This document shows positions 23,168 through 33,624 of a stretch of DNA of 64,000 nucleotides, one piece after another. Source of the stretch: Psychrosphaera sp. B3R10 (GTDB taxonomy: Bacteria; Pseudomonadota; Gammaproteobacteria; Enterobacterales; Alteromonadaceae); assembly GCF_018861025.1 (NCBI RefSeq), contig NZ_JAHKQH010000028.1, positions 51,591 to 115,590 of the forward strand, given 5' to 3'. A model generated the notes under the pieces. The model was not told the DNA's origin. It saw only the letters and a program-made list of their open reading frames with translations, and ran no database searches. The position numbers and the translations under genes are program-made. The stretch's first letter is position 1; each line of letters opens with the position of its first letter.

Positions 23168-23193
23168 ACAAAAAACCCAGCTTTACGCTGGGT
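23168..23193 (-). terminator. Terminator of alaS
   Basis: ACCCAGC (23175-23181) pairs with GCTGGGT (23187-23193) and is followed by six T residues in the minus direction, 15 bases past the alaS stop and upstream of lysC, so lysC probably has its own promoter or depends on read-through. Confidence 0.85.
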
Positions 23194-23207
23194 ATTTTAA
23201 GTTATTT

Positions 23208-25832
23208 TTAACTGAGTTTTTCGTTGAGTAACTGCTCAACACTCTCAAGTGCCGCTGGCACATTTTCGGGTTGTGAGCCGCCGGCTTGGGCCATATCTGG
23301 ACGACCACCACCTTTACCACCAACTAACGATGCTGCATGATTGACAATTTCGCCCGCTTTAACTTTGCCCACCAGATCTTTAGTCACACCAGCAATCAAA
23401 CTGACTTTTGAGTCACTCGATGCCGCTAATACGATAACCGCCGAACCGAGTTTGTTTTTCAGCTCATCAACCATACCGCGTAAAGATTTAGGATCGGCAT
23501 CGTCAAGATTAGCAATAAGGCATTTTACACCACCGATGTCTTTCGCCTGTGACACTAAATCGCCACCTTGTTGACTTGCTAATTTCTCTTTCAATTGGCG
23601 AAGTTCTTTTTCTAGCGCTCGTGATTTATTTAGCGTTTGTTCAACTTTTTCCACCAACGTGGCCGCATCACCTTTTAATAAGCTAGCTGCGGTATTGACG
23701 ACATTTTCAGTTGCATGAAGTTGTGCGATAGCTGCCATACCAGTTACTGCTTCAATTCGACGAACGCCTGCCGCAATACCAGCTTCAGAAACAATTTTTA
23801 ACAAACCGATGTCACCAGTACGCCCAACGTGGGTACCGCCACAAAGCTCAATAGAAAAACCGCCCATAGTGACAACACGAACTTCATCGTCGTATTTCTC
23901 ACCAAATAGCGCCATTGCGCCTTTTTCTTTAGCGGCATCAATTTGCATCAATTCTGTATTTAATGCGTGATTCTGTTGAATTTGCTCATTAACCAAACGC
24001 TCAGCGAGTTGTAATTGCTCTGCTGTCACCCCTTCGTAATGTGAAAAGTCAAAACGGAATTTGTCGGCTTCAACAAGCGAACCTTTTTGTCCTACATGCT
24101 CACCTAATACTGTTCTTAACGCAGCGTGTAATAAATGGGTAGCAGAGTGATTTTGTTTAATCGCGCTTCGACGCGCTTCGTCTATCGCTGCATTCACTTT
24201 ACTGCCAATTGTTAATGTTCCAATGACTGTGCCGTAATGACCAATCGCATTGCCAATTTTTTGCGTATCATTAACTGTGAACTCTGCAGAGTCGGCCGCT
24301 AATGTGCCTTTGTCTCCAGATTGACCACCAGACTCAGCATAAAATGGGGTATTGTCTAAAATTACCACACCGCTTTCACCGTCTTCTAAACTGGCAACAG
24401 ACTCACCATTTTTAAACAACTCAATAACGTTTGCGGCATATGAGGTATTGTCAAAACCTTTAAACTCAGTCGATTTCTCTGATTTTATTTGGTCGTTGTA
24501 GTCCGCACCGAAGTTAGACGCTGCTTGTGATTTTTTGCGTTGTGCTTGCATTTCACGTTCAAAACCAGCTTCGTCAATCGTAAGCTCTTTTTCACGTGCG
24601 ATGTCAGCCGTTAAATCCGCAGGGAACCCGTATGTATCATACAGTTTAAAGACTAACTCGCCTGGGATCTCTGTGCCGTTAATATCAGCTAAATTTGACT
24701 CTAAAAGTGCTAATCCGCGTTCTAATGTTTTAGCAAATTGCTCTTCTTCAATGCGTAGCATTTTTTCTACGACCGCTTGTTTTTGAGCAAGTTCTGGATA
24801 GGCTTCGCCCATTTCCTGAACTAAGGTTGCCACTAATTTATTAAAGAATAAATCTTTACCACCAAGCTGATATCCGTGGCGAATTGCACGTCGAATAATA
24901 CGACGTAATACATAACCACGACCTTCATTTGAAGGCATTACACCATCAACAATCATAAATGAACATGAACGGATATGGTCAGAAATAACCCGTAACGATT
25001 TATTTTCCAAATCCGTTACATTCAATAATTTAGCCGTAGCTTTAATTAGTGTCTGGAAAATATCAATTTCGTAGTTCGAATGAACTCCCTGCATAATCGC
25101 AGCAATACGTTCTATGCCCATGCCAGTGTCAACAGAAGGCTTAGGAAGTGGGTTCATCACGCCATCTGCACTGCGGTTGAACTGCATGAATACGATGTTC
25201 CAAATTTCAATGAAACGATCACCGTCTTCTTCAGGTGAACCTGGAGGCCCGCCCCATATGTGTTCACCGTGATCATAAAATATTTCAGAACAAGGACCAC
25301 AAGGACCTGTGTCACCCATAGCCCAGAAGTTATCTGATTCGTATTTTTTTTCAGGAGACTTATCGCCTATACGAACGATTTTTTCCGCCGGAACGCCAAT
25401 TTCTTTATTCCAAATATCAAACGCTTCGTCGTCATTTTCGTAAATTGTTACCATTAATTTCTCTGGTGGTAACTTAATAACAACGGTCAAAAATTCCCAA
25501 GCGTATTGAATGGCTTCACGTTTGAAATAATCACCAAATGAAAAGTTACCTAACATCTCGAAGAAAGTATGGTGACGGGCAGTATATCCAACGTTCTCTA
25601 AATCATTGTGTTTACCGCCTGCGCGGACACAACGTTGCGATGTTGTCGCGCGTGTATAAGCGCGGCTTTCGGCCCCTAAAAAGACATCTTTGAACTGCAC
25701 CATGCCAGCATTAGTAAATAATAAGGTTGGGTCATTCCCAGGTACTAATGAGCTTGAAGAAACAATTTGATGTTGGTTTTTTGCAAAGTAATCTAAAAAT
25801 GCCTGTCTTAAACCGGCCGTCGTGTTATACAT
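23208..25832 (-). CDS. alaS: Alanyl-tRNA synthetase
   Basis: AlaS charges tRNA-Ala and clears mischarged Ser and Gly. The 874-residue product has the class II catalytic core at the N terminus ([31 protein letters not shown]), the editing domain with H562-x3-H566 and C664 in [10 protein letters not shown] as metal ligands, and the C-Ala/DHHA1 end with [15 protein letters not shown]. Length matches E. coli (876). recX is 32 bases upstream and a terminator follows. Confidence 0.98.
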   Translation of the reverse strand: MYNTTAGLRQAFLDYFAKNQHQIVSSSSLVPGNDPTLLFTNAGMVQFKDVFLGAESRAYTRATTSQRCVRAGGKHNDLENVGYTARHHTFFEMLGNFSFGDYFKREAIQYAWEFLTVVIKLPPEKLMVTIYENDDEAFDIWNKEIGVPAEKIVRIGDKSPEKKYESDNFWAMGDTGPCGPCSEIFYDHGEHIWGGPPGSPEEDGDRFIEIWNIVFMQFNRSADGVMNPLPKPSVDTGMGIERIAAIMQGVHSNYEIDIFQTLIKATAKLLNVTDLENKSLRVISDHIRSCSFMIVDGVMPSNEGRGYVLRRIIRRAIRHGYQLGGKDLFFNKLVATLVQEMGEAYPELAQKQAVVEKMLRIEEEQFAKTLERGLALLESNLADINGTEIPGELVFKLYDTYGFPADLTADIAREKELTIDEAGFEREMQAQRKKSQAASNFGADYNDQIKSEKSTEFKGFDNTSYAANVIELFKNGESVASLEDGESGVVILDNTPFYAESGGQSGDKGTLAADSAEFTVNDTQKIGNAIGHYGTVIGTLTIGSKVNAAIDEARRSAIKQNHSATHLLHAALRTVLGEHVGQKGSLVEADKFRFDFSHYEGVTAEQLQLAERLVNEQIQQNHALNTELMQIDAAKEKGAMALFGEKYDDEVRVVTMGGFSIELCGGTHVGRTGDIGLLKIVSEAGIAAGVRRIEAVTGMAAIAQLHATENVVNTAASLLKGDAATLVEKVEQTLNKSRALEKELRQLKEKLASQQGGDLVSQAKDIGGVKCLIANLDDADPKSLRGMVDELKNKLGSAVIVLAASSDSKVSLIAGVTKDLVGKVKAGEIVNHAASLVGGKGGGRPDMAQAGGSQPENVPAALESVEQLLNEKLS

Positions 25833-25864
25833 ATTTTCTCGCTCATCGTCTTACGTTGTTTGTA

Positions 25865-26353
25865 TTACCAATTGTCTTGGTCAGTCGCCATTGCATATTT
25901 AATTTCGTCTGAGCCAAAACCGCGATACTGTAAAAAACGATACCGTTTGGCCCGTTCTTTATGATCTGCAATTTCAGTAACACCATATTTTTTGTGGTAC
26001 GTCGCTTTCGCCTTTTCAAACCAATCAACTTCAAGGGTTTCAGCAAAAGCATCTATTTGTTCACTTTTAATGCCGTGGGGTCGTAAATCGTTGCGTATTC
26101 GGACTAACCCCAAACCCGCTGCAATTTTTGTTTTTACCACCGCCCGCACATATCGACTTTCATTTAAAAAATCGTTTTTGATAAAATCGGCAATCAGATC
26201 TTCTTTAAGAATTTCATCTTCACAGACTTTATCGAGTTTCTTTCTAAAATCGTATTCTGAAAAATCGCGTTTAGACAACCAATAAAACGCTCGATTACGC
26301 AGTTTAGTGCGATCCGTAATCAGCTCATATTCTTTATTTTTTGTCCAACTCAT
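25865..26353 (-). CDS. recX: Regulatory protein RecX
   Basis: RecX binds RecA filaments and limits recombinase activity. The 162-residue protein shows three RecX repeats: AFYWLSKRDFSEYDFRKKL at about 23-41, DFLNESRYVRAVVKTKIAAG near 61-80, and RAKRYRFLQYRGFGSDEIKYAM near 133-154. The gene overlaps the 3' end of the membrane-protein gene upstream by 20 bases and precedes alaS. It is not next to recA, which lies 24 kb away on the same strand with the rpoS and oad blocks between. Confidence 0.93.
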   Translation of the reverse strand: MSWTKNKEYELITDRTKLRNRAFYWLSKRDFSEYDFRKKLDKVCEDEILKEDLIADFIKNDFLNESRYVRAVVKTKIAAGLGLVRIRNDLRPHGIKSEQIDAFAETLEVDWFEKAKATYHKKYGVTEIADHKERAKRYRFLQYRGFGSDEIKYAMATDQDNW

Positions 26354-27353
26354 CCGTACTCTTTATATCTTTTACGTCAGTCTCTTGCGATGAGGTTTCA
26401 TCTTTTACCTGCACCTCACTGTCTTCTGTCGCAATTTTTTCAGATTGAGCAGGCTCACTTTGCATATCATCTGTCGATACCCGCTCCACTTCATCTGAAG
26501 AAGATAATTTGCGGTCTGCCGCAGCGTTTTTCAATGTTTCTTCGTCAGTTAGTTCACGTTCTGTCCGGCGATTTTCAGTCGTTTCGGTATTTGTCTCTTG
26601 AGCGTCTGCTACTGCTGGTATTTCAGCATCTGATAACTGCTCGCCAGTACTTTGAGCCTGTGAATTTGATTCAGCATTATTAACTGGCTGATAGATATCC
26701 AAAAATGCGTGATAGAAGGACAGGTTACTCAACGACAGCGCAATTAGCCAACCAATCAAAATAACCGGCATACTGACCATCCAAATCGCCATAATCACGA
26801 TGCCATAAATTGTCATCGGCACGACATTTTGCCATCCGGCTTGGAAGCTTTGGTAAATAAGGACTTTAACTGAGCTGTTGGGATTGACCCAGGCAGCAGG
26901 AATTGAAAACGCGGTCGCCATAAAGTTAAGCCCCATAAAGAGCACAAAAATGACAAGTTGATCTAATGCTGGCGGTAAGCCTCCAATCATGGCTTCAGCC
27001 ATATTAGAACCCGCCATTGAAGCAGGAATGCTCAGCAGTATGCTCACCAATGAAATCCGGAATAACACACGGTATTCTCGAATGCGCGATAGATAATGAA
27101 ATAAATCGTTTACCGAAACTTGCTCACCTTGCTCAACTTTCGACGCAACTTGATATAAACCTATAGTCAAAAATGGCAAAAGAAAAACCGCAACGTAACT
27201 GGCCAGTGGGACTAAACTCGCAAGCAATTGAATAGCCATTAATATACCGGCTATAGCCATAAATGGTGCAGGTTGCTGAGTAAAAAGTCGCCATCCACTT
27301 TTAATCCAACTAAACGCACGCAACGAATTGACTCTACTGACTGCTAATTGCAT
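26334..27353 (-). CDS. BPSS1780-like membrane protein with long acidic tail
   Basis: The 339-residue protein has about five or six membrane segments in residues 25-225 (for example MAIAGILMAIQLLASLVPLA and VPMTIYGIVIMAIWMVSMPV) after an N-terminal WIKSGWRLFTQQP motif, a pattern like the BPSS1780 family of proteobacterial membrane proteins. From about residue 225 to the end it is a low-complexity hydrophilic tail rich in glutamate, aspartate, serine and threonine. The function is unknown. It overlaps recX by 20 bases, so the two are co-transcribed. The family call rests on the N-terminal motif and topology only. Confidence 0.65.
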   Translation of the reverse strand: MQLAVSRVNSLRAFSWIKSGWRLFTQQPAPFMAIAGILMAIQLLASLVPLASYVAVFLLPFLTIGLYQVASKVEQGEQVSVNDLFHYLSRIREYRVLFRISLVSILLSIPASMAGSNMAEAMIGGLPPALDQLVIFVLFMGLNFMATAFSIPAAWVNPNSSVKVLIYQSFQAGWQNVVPMTIYGIVIMAIWMVSMPVILIGWLIALSLSNLSFYHAFLDIYQPVNNAESNSQAQSTGEQLSDAEIPAVADAQETNTETTENRRTERELTDEETLKNAAADRKLSSSDEVERVSTDDMQSEPAQSEKIATEDSEVQVKDETSSQETDVKDIKSTDELDKK

Positions 27354-27595
27354 TAACTTTTAACCTAAAATGTCTAAAACAAGTCGCCCATAATGACGAC
27401 AAATATGGCCTGTAATGATACCTAAAAAGCTAATGATTACTAGGCCTTCGTTAATAATTAAGCATTCTAAATTGTGACATCATATTGCCGAATAACATTT
27501 CCCCTCCACACCCATCGTACAATTTGCTTAGAGCACACAAATTTTGTTTCGATTGTTTTAACTCGTTACTCCTTTCATCAATTAAGGTAGTCTAA

Positions 27596-27625
27596 ATGCA
27601 TCTAACTACGCACCTTTTTGTCTGA
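27596..27625 (+). CDS. Possible nine-codon leader frame ahead of the acetyltransferase
   Basis: An ATG at 27596 with AAGGTAG seven bases ahead reads nine codons (MHLTTHLFV) to TGA at 27623, seven bases before the ATG of the next gene, which has no ribosome binding site of its own. Re-initiation from this leader would explain how the downstream gene is translated. No regulatory codon pattern is evident. Confidence 0.3.
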   Translation: MHLTTHLFV

Positions 27626-27632
27626 CTTTCGT

Positions 27633-28895
27633 ATGCTTGAATTTCCAATTTCTGTTAATAACGCACTGCTTCAAGTCAATGTTGCCGATTCATATACGGC
27701 GCTAAGTGACCAGCAAATCGATTTTATTTTTGGCCATAGTGATTCACCATTTAACCAATTTGGCTTTTTGAAGGCGCTCGAAGATTCAGGCTGTATTGGG
27801 CTAAATACAGGATGGTTACCAAAGTATCATTTGATTTATGAACAAGACACATTACTGGGTATGATGATAATGTACGAAAAACACCACTCTTACGGCGAGT
27901 ATGTGTTTGACTGGGCTTGGGCTCAGGCATACCACCAGCATGGCGTCGAGTACTACCCAAAACTGTTATGCGCAATACCCTTCACTCCAGTACCATGTAA
28001 AAAATGGTTAGGGTCAGATACCCTATCTGAATTTGATGTTTTTAGTGCGTTGCAGCAGCATTATCGCGAGTCTTTAGAATACACTGGCCTGCATTTAAAT
28101 TACCCCAATACCCTTGAAGCTTCAGAGTTGCCTCCAGCAATAATGGTCCGAGAAGGTCATCAATTTCATTGGTTCAATTCGGTACCTGTTAATTTGGTGA
28201 ATGATGTTTCCGCTTGCACCGAAACACTAGAGCCAGTCGTTGATGTTGCAAGCAAACAGAATCTAATAAATGCTGACCGCTTTGCAGACTTCGACCATTA
28301 CCTTTCGACAATGACGGCGAGAAAACGCAAGTCGATAAAAAAAGAACGTCTTCAGATTAAAAATTTAGGCATTGAATGCGTTTGGCGAACCGGAACTGAA
28401 ATCACCAAAACAGAGGCTCACGCGTTTTACACTTTTTACCAACTAACCTACGAAATACGGGGGCAACAGGGGTATTTGAATCAAACCTTTTTTGACCAAA
28501 TATTTTCTACGTTATCCGATAATATTCGACTACTCGTGTGTTACCACGACCAACAAGTTGTTGCCACTGCGCTGTATTTTGTTGACGCTAATACGCTTTA
28601 TGGACGCTACTGGGGCTCTGATCAGCAATTCGACCTTCTGCATTTTGAGGCCTGCTATTACCAAGGAATCGCGTATTGCATCGAGCATGGTTTAACCTGC
28701 TTTAACCCTGGTACTCAAGGTGAGCACAAGATCAGTCGAGGCTTCAAGCCAACATTGACCTATTCTTATCATGCGATTTACCTTGATCCATTTGAACAAG
28801 CCATTAAGCGATTTTGTCTGGACGAAAAAGCCCATAATCGTTTATACATGGCTGAATGTGAAAAAAAACTGCCCTTTAAAAAGATCGAATGTTAA
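27633..28895 (+). CDS. FemAB-like GNAT acyltransferase (DUF482/peptidogalycan family)
   Basis: From the ATG at 27633 the product is 420 residues. It matches the DUF482 family of double-GNAT proteins: the N-terminal part has FNQFGFLKALEDSGC, then HHSYGEYVFDWAWAQAYHQHG near 85-105 and YYPKLLCAIPFTPV, and the C-terminal half has MTARKRKSIKKER near 228-240, YGRYWGSD and FNPGTQGEHKISRGF. Members are annotated as peptidoglycan-related but the substrate is unproven. It lies divergent from the membrane-protein gene, with msrAB 77 bases downstream on the same strand. The upstream TTG at 27618 is open but lacks a binding site. Confidence 0.85.
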   Translation: MLEFPISVNNALLQVNVADSYTALSDQQIDFIFGHSDSPFNQFGFLKALEDSGCIGLNTGWLPKYHLIYEQDTLLGMMIMYEKHHSYGEYVFDWAWAQAYHQHGVEYYPKLLCAIPFTPVPCKKWLGSDTLSEFDVFSALQQHYRESLEYTGLHLNYPNTLEASELPPAIMVREGHQFHWFNSVPVNLVNDVSACTETLEPVVDVASKQNLINADRFADFDHYLSTMTARKRKSIKKERLQIKNLGIECVWRTGTEITKTEAHAFYTFYQLTYEIRGQQGYLNQTFFDQIFSTLSDNIRLLVCYHDQQVVATALYFVDANTLYGRYWGSDQQFDLLHFEACYYQGIAYCIEHGLTCFNPGTQGEHKISRGFKPTLTYSYHAIYLDPFEQAIKRFCLDEKAHNRLYMAECEKKLPFKKIEC

Positions 28896-28972
28896 GACCC
28901 ATCCGTATCATTGGTGAAATTAAATGGTGAAAATACCGTTCTACTAAATACATCTCGCATTTGGAGTTTATT

Positions 28973-30271
28973 ATGAAGTTGCCTTCTCTCATTTTGGCCT
29001 GTGTTTTAGCCGTTTTTGTCACTGCATGTAGCCAGGCTCAGGAAGTTAAAAGTTTGATGGGAGACCTTCCCATCGCCGTAAAAACCGACAAACTCAGTGT
29101 GCAGCAAAGTAGTATTGTTTTAGGACTTGGTTGCTTTTGGGGGGCGGAGAAAAAATTTGCTCTATTACCGGGGGTTATCGATGTTAAATCGGGGTATGCC
29201 GACGGACGTGGTTTTGATGCTACTTATAGAAACATAACGCAACGTAAACATAAATTTAACCCAGACAATTATGCCGAAGTAATTGAAGTTACGTTCAACC
29301 CAGAACAAATATCTTTGTCATTAATTTTTAGACACTTTTTTGAATTGCACGACCCTACGCAACAAAACCGTCAAGGTAACGACATTGGCACCCAATACCG
29401 ATCTACGATTTTGTATAACTCGCCTGCAGAAAAACAAGTTGCGTTAGAGGTGCAAGCACAATACCAGACGTTATTAACAAACGCGGGGTTCGATAAAATA
29501 ACAACCAAGCTAGCACCTCTTGATAAATTTCATGCTGCGGAAACTTATCATCAGGATTATTTAGTCAAAAACCCGAACGGATATTGTCCAGACCATTCAA
29601 CCGGAGTGCGGTTTGATAAGACTAAAGATAAATCTCGAGAGGTTGATAATACGGCCATACTGTCAGGCCAGCATATCGTGATCATTGATTCTGAGTTTTG
29701 CCCTTATTGTGACTTATTTAAAAAAGACGTTGCCAATAATTACTCTGGTTCGGTGCCGATGCATTTTCGTAAGGCCATGGAACTCGAAGGTCTTGACGTT
29801 ACCACCCCAACTTGGGCGACACCAACCATATTATTTATGCAGGACGGCGTCGAACAATACGGTATTCAAGGTTATGTGAATAACAAGGATTTTTATAAAG
29901 CCTTAGGTTATTTTAAATTGGGTAAATCTGAAGCATTTAACGTTGCATTTAACGAAGGTACTGACTCACGTTATTGTAAACAATATGAATTATTTAAAAA
30001 TACGCCTGACGGTAAATTTATCGACAAATTATCTGGCATTGCCTTATTTGACACAGACGATAGATTTAACTCTGGTAGCGGTTGGCTGTCGTTTACCAAA
30101 CCGATTGAGGGTACCGTCACGTATGTCGAAGACAATCGCTTTGGAATGCAACGAACAGAAGTTAGGGCGAAAGATTCGGATATTCATTTAGGCCATGTAT
30201 TTGATGACGGTCCTAATGGCAGCAAACGTTATTGCATCAATGCCACGGTTTTGGACTTTGTCGCAGACTAA
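28973..30271 (+). CDS. msrAB: Lipoprotein MsrA-thioredoxin-MsrB methionine sulfoxide reductase
   Basis: The product (432 residues from the ATG at 28973, GGAG eight bases ahead) joins three domains. A lipoprotein signal ends at Cys19 (FVTAC). MsrA spans about 45-215 with catalytic C54 in GCFWG and a C-terminal NPNGYC, reducing methionine-S-oxide. A thioredoxin-like domain at about 230-315 has the redox motif C243-P-Y-C246 and a TPT cis-proline loop. MsrB at about 325-430 has the catalytic C421 in RYCIN and HLGHVFDDGP, reducing methionine-R-oxide. Both CxxC zinc pairs of typical MsrB are missing. The middle thioredoxin could recycle both reductases. It should be anchored in the periplasm and repair oxidised envelope proteins. 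Confidence 0.92.
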   Translation: MKLPSLILACVLAVFVTACSQAQEVKSLMGDLPIAVKTDKLSVQQSSIVLGLGCFWGAEKKFALLPGVIDVKSGYADGRGFDATYRNITQRKHKFNPDNYAEVIEVTFNPEQISLSLIFRHFFELHDPTQQNRQGNDIGTQYRSTILYNSPAEKQVALEVQAQYQTLLTNAGFDKITTKLAPLDKFHAAETYHQDYLVKNPNGYCPDHSTGVRFDKTKDKSREVDNTAILSGQHIVIIDSEFCPYCDLFKKDVANNYSGSVPMHFRKAMELEGLDVTTPTWATPTILFMQDGVEQYGIQGYVNNKDFYKALGYFKLGKSEAFNVAFNEGTDSRYCKQYELFKNTPDGKFIDKLSGIALFDTDDRFNSGSGWLSFTKPIEGTVTYVEDNRFGMQRTEVRAKDSDIHLGHVFDDGPNGSKRYCINATVLDFVAD

Positions 30272-30289
30272 CACTACTCCTTAAACGTA

Positions 30290-30322
30290 AAAATCTAGGC
30301 CAATGCAATTGACCTAGATTTT
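30290..30322. terminator. Bidirectional terminator between msrAB and the DUF938 gene
   Basis: AAAATCTAGG (30290-30299) pairs with CCTAGATTTT (30313-30322), with an inner CAAT/ATTG extension; T residues follow on both strands. It serves the plus-strand msrAB and the minus-strand methionine operon. Confidence 0.78.
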
Positions 30323-30345
30323 ATTATTCGATACCAAACGATTTG

Positions 30346-30987
30346 TTAACAGCGATTAAATACCACAAAAAAGTTGTTAGCTGGCATATCCGACAATGTT
30401 TCAATTTCCAGTTTGCCTTTCGATAATTTCACAACGTCTTCTAAATCCATTAAACCGCCATGACCTTCCGACATTAACCAGTCATTAAACTCTTTGTTTG
30501 ATTCGGTAGTAAACTTATTGTTTTGCTTGAACGGTCCATAACATACCCACTTCTGGCCAGTCGCCAATGCGCCGCAGATCTGCTCAACAAGCTGCTTTGC
30601 ATGGGCACGACTAACAATATGTAAAACATTGCTGGTATAGATAGTATCAAAGTCACCGGCTGGGAATTCATCATCTCCAATTGTATATTCAATCGGTTTT
30701 AAAAAATTAATGATCCCAACTTTCTGAGACGCTTCCCACCACTGATTTAGTCGCTCAAAGTTTTCCTTAACTTCTGTCGGTTGCCAGCGTAACTGGTAAC
30801 AATGTTGGCTTAAATGAATAGCCTGTTGCCCAGTACCTGAGCCGATTTCCAATACTTTGCGTTCGTTAAATTCTAGCTCAACCCATTTATCTAAAATTGG
30901 GCCTTTGTTATTTTCCGCCGCTGTTAACGTCGGTAAATCGCTAAATACATCCGCTGCATGTGACTGTGGTGGTTGAATTATTGTCAT
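30346..30987 (-). CDS. DUF938 SAM-dependent methyltransferase
   Basis: The 213-residue protein is a class I methyltransferase of the DUF938 family, with the SAM-binding [18 protein letters not shown] at about 45-62, the [13 protein letters not shown] motif IV region near 113-125 and WVCYGPFK near 150. Its substrate is unknown. The ATG overlaps the stop of the second metH gene as ATGA, which makes it the last gene of the metA-metH-metH operon; that suggests, without proving, a role tied to methionine or SAM supply. Confidence 0.85.
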   Translation of the reverse strand: MTIIQPPQSHAADVFSDLPTLTAAENNKGPILDKWVELEFNERKVLEIGSGTGQQAIHLSQHCYQLRWQPTEVKENFERLNQWWEASQKVGIINFLKPIEYTIGDDEFPAGDFDTIYTSNVLHIVSRAHAKQLVEQICGALATGQKWVCYGPFKQNNKFTTESNKEFNDWLMSEGHGGLMDLEDVVKLSKGKLEIETLSDMPANNFFVVFNRC

Positions 30988-33614
30988 TCTAAATTTGGAC
31001 CTAACCAGGTTTCAGCTTGTTGCTCATCCCAGCCCTTAAGTTCTGCATATTCTTGCATCTGCGCAAGATCGATTTTAGATACAGCAAAATATTTGGATTT
31101 CGGATGAGAAAAATACCACCCTGAAACCGACGCACCCGGCCACATCGCATAACTCTCTGTCAACGTCATACCAATTTTGTTTTCGACATCAAGTAACTGC
31201 CACAGCTTAGCCTTTTCTGTATGTTCAGGGCAAGCTGGATAACCTGGTGCTGGACGAATTCCTTGATATTTCTCTCTAATTAAGTCGTCATTGGTAAGTG
31301 ACTCGTCTGGTGCATAGCCCCAATATTCTTTACGAACCTGATGATGTAAGTACTCGGCAAGCCCTTCTGCTAAGCGGTCAGTAACCGCTTTAACCATAAT
31401 ATTATTATAGTCGTCATGTTCTTTTAAATACTTATCCGCTAACTCATCAACACCAAATCCAGCTGTAACGGCAAACGCACCTACGTAATCGGCTAGACCA
31501 GATTTCTTAGGCGCAATAAAGTCGCCCAACGCATAGTTTGGCGCATTATTACGGGTTTGGATTTGCTGGCGTAAATTAAATAAACGAGTAACAATCTCAG
31601 TTCGAGACTCATCTTTATATACTTCTATCGTTTCTTCATCTGAGTTTGCTGGGAACAAACCAAACACGGCTTTTGCTTTCACGGTGCCTGACGCAATAAT
31701 TTGGTCAATCATGTCGTTTGCATCGTCAAAAACTTTCTGAGCTTGTTCGCCAACAACTTCGTGTTTCAAAATTGACGGGTATTTACCACTGAGTTGCCAA
31801 GTAAGAAAATAAGGCGTCCAATCTATAAACGGTCGAATGTCTTCTAACGAGATAGAATCCCAAACATGTACGCCCATTTTTTTCGGTACTGGCGGAATGT
31901 AATTTTGCCAATCACCGTCAAATCGATTTGCTCTCGCTTTGTCAAACGAAATAAACTTAGTATTGTCACGTTTACGCTGGTGTTGCTTGATCACTGTTTC
32001 GTATTCTTTCGCTACCTGAGTCATGAAATTAGGTCGTAATTCATCACTTAACAAGTTAGACACAACCGAAACACTGCGGCTTGCATTTGGCACGTAAACC
32101 ACAGGATGTTCGTAATTTGGATTAATTTTTATCGCAGTATGGGCACGTGAGGTTGTCGCGCCTCCGATTAATAATGGTAAGTCTAACCCCTGACGAGTTA
32201 ACTCTTTAGCGACATGCACCATTTCATCTAAAGATGGTGTGATCAAACCTGATAAACCTATGATATCAACCTTTTCTTTTATGGCCGTATCGATGATTTT
32301 TTGGCACGGTACCATAACGCCTAGGTCGATAACTTCATAGTTATTACATTGCAGGACAACGCCGACAATATTTTTACCTATATCATGTACGTCACCCTTC
32401 ACGGTAGCCATTAGAACTTTACCGTTGGTGTAACCGTCTTCTTTTTCTTCTTCAATATATGGGTTCAAATAAGCCACGGCTTGTTTCATAACACGTGCGG
32501 ATTTCACCACTTGTGGTAAAAACATCTTACCTGCGCCAAACAAGTCACCAACGACATTCATACCATCCATTAATGGACCTTCGATGACTTGCAGTGGTCG
32601 GTCGTAAAATTGGCGAGCGGCTTCCGTATCTTCTTCAATAAACGTCGTTATACCTTTAATTAAGGCATGTTCTAAACGTTTTACGACGTCCCAAGAACGC
32701 CATTCTTCGGTTTCAACTTCAACTTTTGAACCATCCCCTCGATACTTAGGTGCAAGATCGAGTAAACGCTCTGTGGCATCGTCGCGACGATTTAGTATAA
32801 CGTCTTCTACCGCTTCACGAAGTTCATCAGGAATGTCGTCGTAAACCGCGAGTTGGCCGGCGTTAACAATCGCCATATCCATGCCCGCTTGAATTGCGTA
32901 ATACAAAAACACAGAGTGCATTGCTTCACGAACAGGATTATTACCACGAAATGAAAATGATACGTTTGATAACCCACCAGACACTTTTGCATGTGGTAGA
33001 TGAGTTTTAATGTCCCGTGTGGCTTCGATAAATGCAACGGCGTAGTTATTGTGTTCTTCAATTCCGGTGGCGACAGCAAAGATATTAGGATCAAAAATAA
33101 TGTCCTGCGGTGGGAAACCGATCTTACCTACCAATAAGTCGTAAGCGAGTTTACAAATTCGGAACTTTTCTTCTCGAGTTTCTGCTTGACCATCTTCGTC
33201 AAAGGCCATTACAACGACAGCGGCGCCGTATCGTTTTAATTTTTTAGCGTGTTCTAAAAATTGTTCTTCACCTTCTTTCAACGAGATGGAGTTTACAATT
33301 GCTTTACCCTGAACACATTTTAATCCCGCCTCAATGACTTCCCATTTAGATGAATCTAACATGATAGGCACACGTGCGATGTCCGGCTCTGAGGCAATAA
33401 GGTTACAAAAACGGGTCATCGCGGCAACTGAATCTAACATGGCTTCATCCATGTTGATGTCGATAACTTGAGCGCCGTTTTCGACTTGTTGACGTGCCAC
33501 ATCAAGCGCGGTTTCGTAATCCCCTTCGAGGATGAGTCGCTTAAACATTGCCGAACCGGTTACGTTAGTTCGTTCACCGACATTAATAAATCTGCTTACT
33601 GATTGCGTGGTCAT
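30984..33614 (-). CDS. metH: Methionine synthase, folate, B12 and activation part (split MetH)
   Basis: The 876-residue protein starts right at the folate-binding domain ([18 protein letters not shown] at 10-27), then the B12 cap and the B12-binding domain with D408-x-H410-x2-G413 (the DxHxxG lower-ligand motif; H410 coordinates cobalt), and ends with the SAM-dependent reactivation domain (about 555-876, ending in a region with [12 protein letters not shown]). It lacks the homocysteine domain, which is encoded by the gene 10 bases upstream in another frame. Together they equal one full E. coli-type MetH (355+876 against 1227). The start ATG at 33614 has a modest AGAAG ahead. Confidence 0.96.
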   Translation of the reverse strand: MTTQSVSRFINVGERTNVTGSAMFKRLILEGDYETALDVARQQVENGAQVIDINMDEAMLDSVAAMTRFCNLIASEPDIARVPIMLDSSKWEVIEAGLKCVQGKAIVNSISLKEGEEQFLEHAKKLKRYGAAVVVMAFDEDGQAETREEKFRICKLAYDLLVGKIGFPPQDIIFDPNIFAVATGIEEHNNYAVAFIEATRDIKTHLPHAKVSGGLSNVSFSFRGNNPVREAMHSVFLYYAIQAGMDMAIVNAGQLAVYDDIPDELREAVEDVILNRRDDATERLLDLAPKYRGDGSKVEVETEEWRSWDVVKRLEHALIKGITTFIEEDTEAARQFYDRPLQVIEGPLMDGMNVVGDLFGAGKMFLPQVVKSARVMKQAVAYLNPYIEEEKEDGYTNGKVLMATVKGDVHDIGKNIVGVVLQCNNYEVIDLGVMVPCQKIIDTAIKEKVDIIGLSGLITPSLDEMVHVAKELTRQGLDLPLLIGGATTSRAHTAIKINPNYEHPVVYVPNASRSVSVVSNLLSDELRPNFMTQVAKEYETVIKQHQRKRDNTKFISFDKARANRFDGDWQNYIPPVPKKMGVHVWDSISLEDIRPFIDWTPYFLTWQLSGKYPSILKHEVVGEQAQKVFDDANDMIDQIIASGTVKAKAVFGLFPANSDEETIEVYKDESRTEIVTRLFNLRQQIQTRNNAPNYALGDFIAPKKSGLADYVGAFAVTAGFGVDELADKYLKEHDDYNNIMVKAVTDRLAEGLAEYLHHQVRKEYWGYAPDESLTNDDLIREKYQGIRPAPGYPACPEHTEKAKLWQLLDVENKIGMTLTESYAMWPGASVSGWYFSHPKSKYFAVSKIDLAQMQEYAELKGWDEQQAETWLGPNLE

Positions 33615-33624
33615 GGTAAAACTT

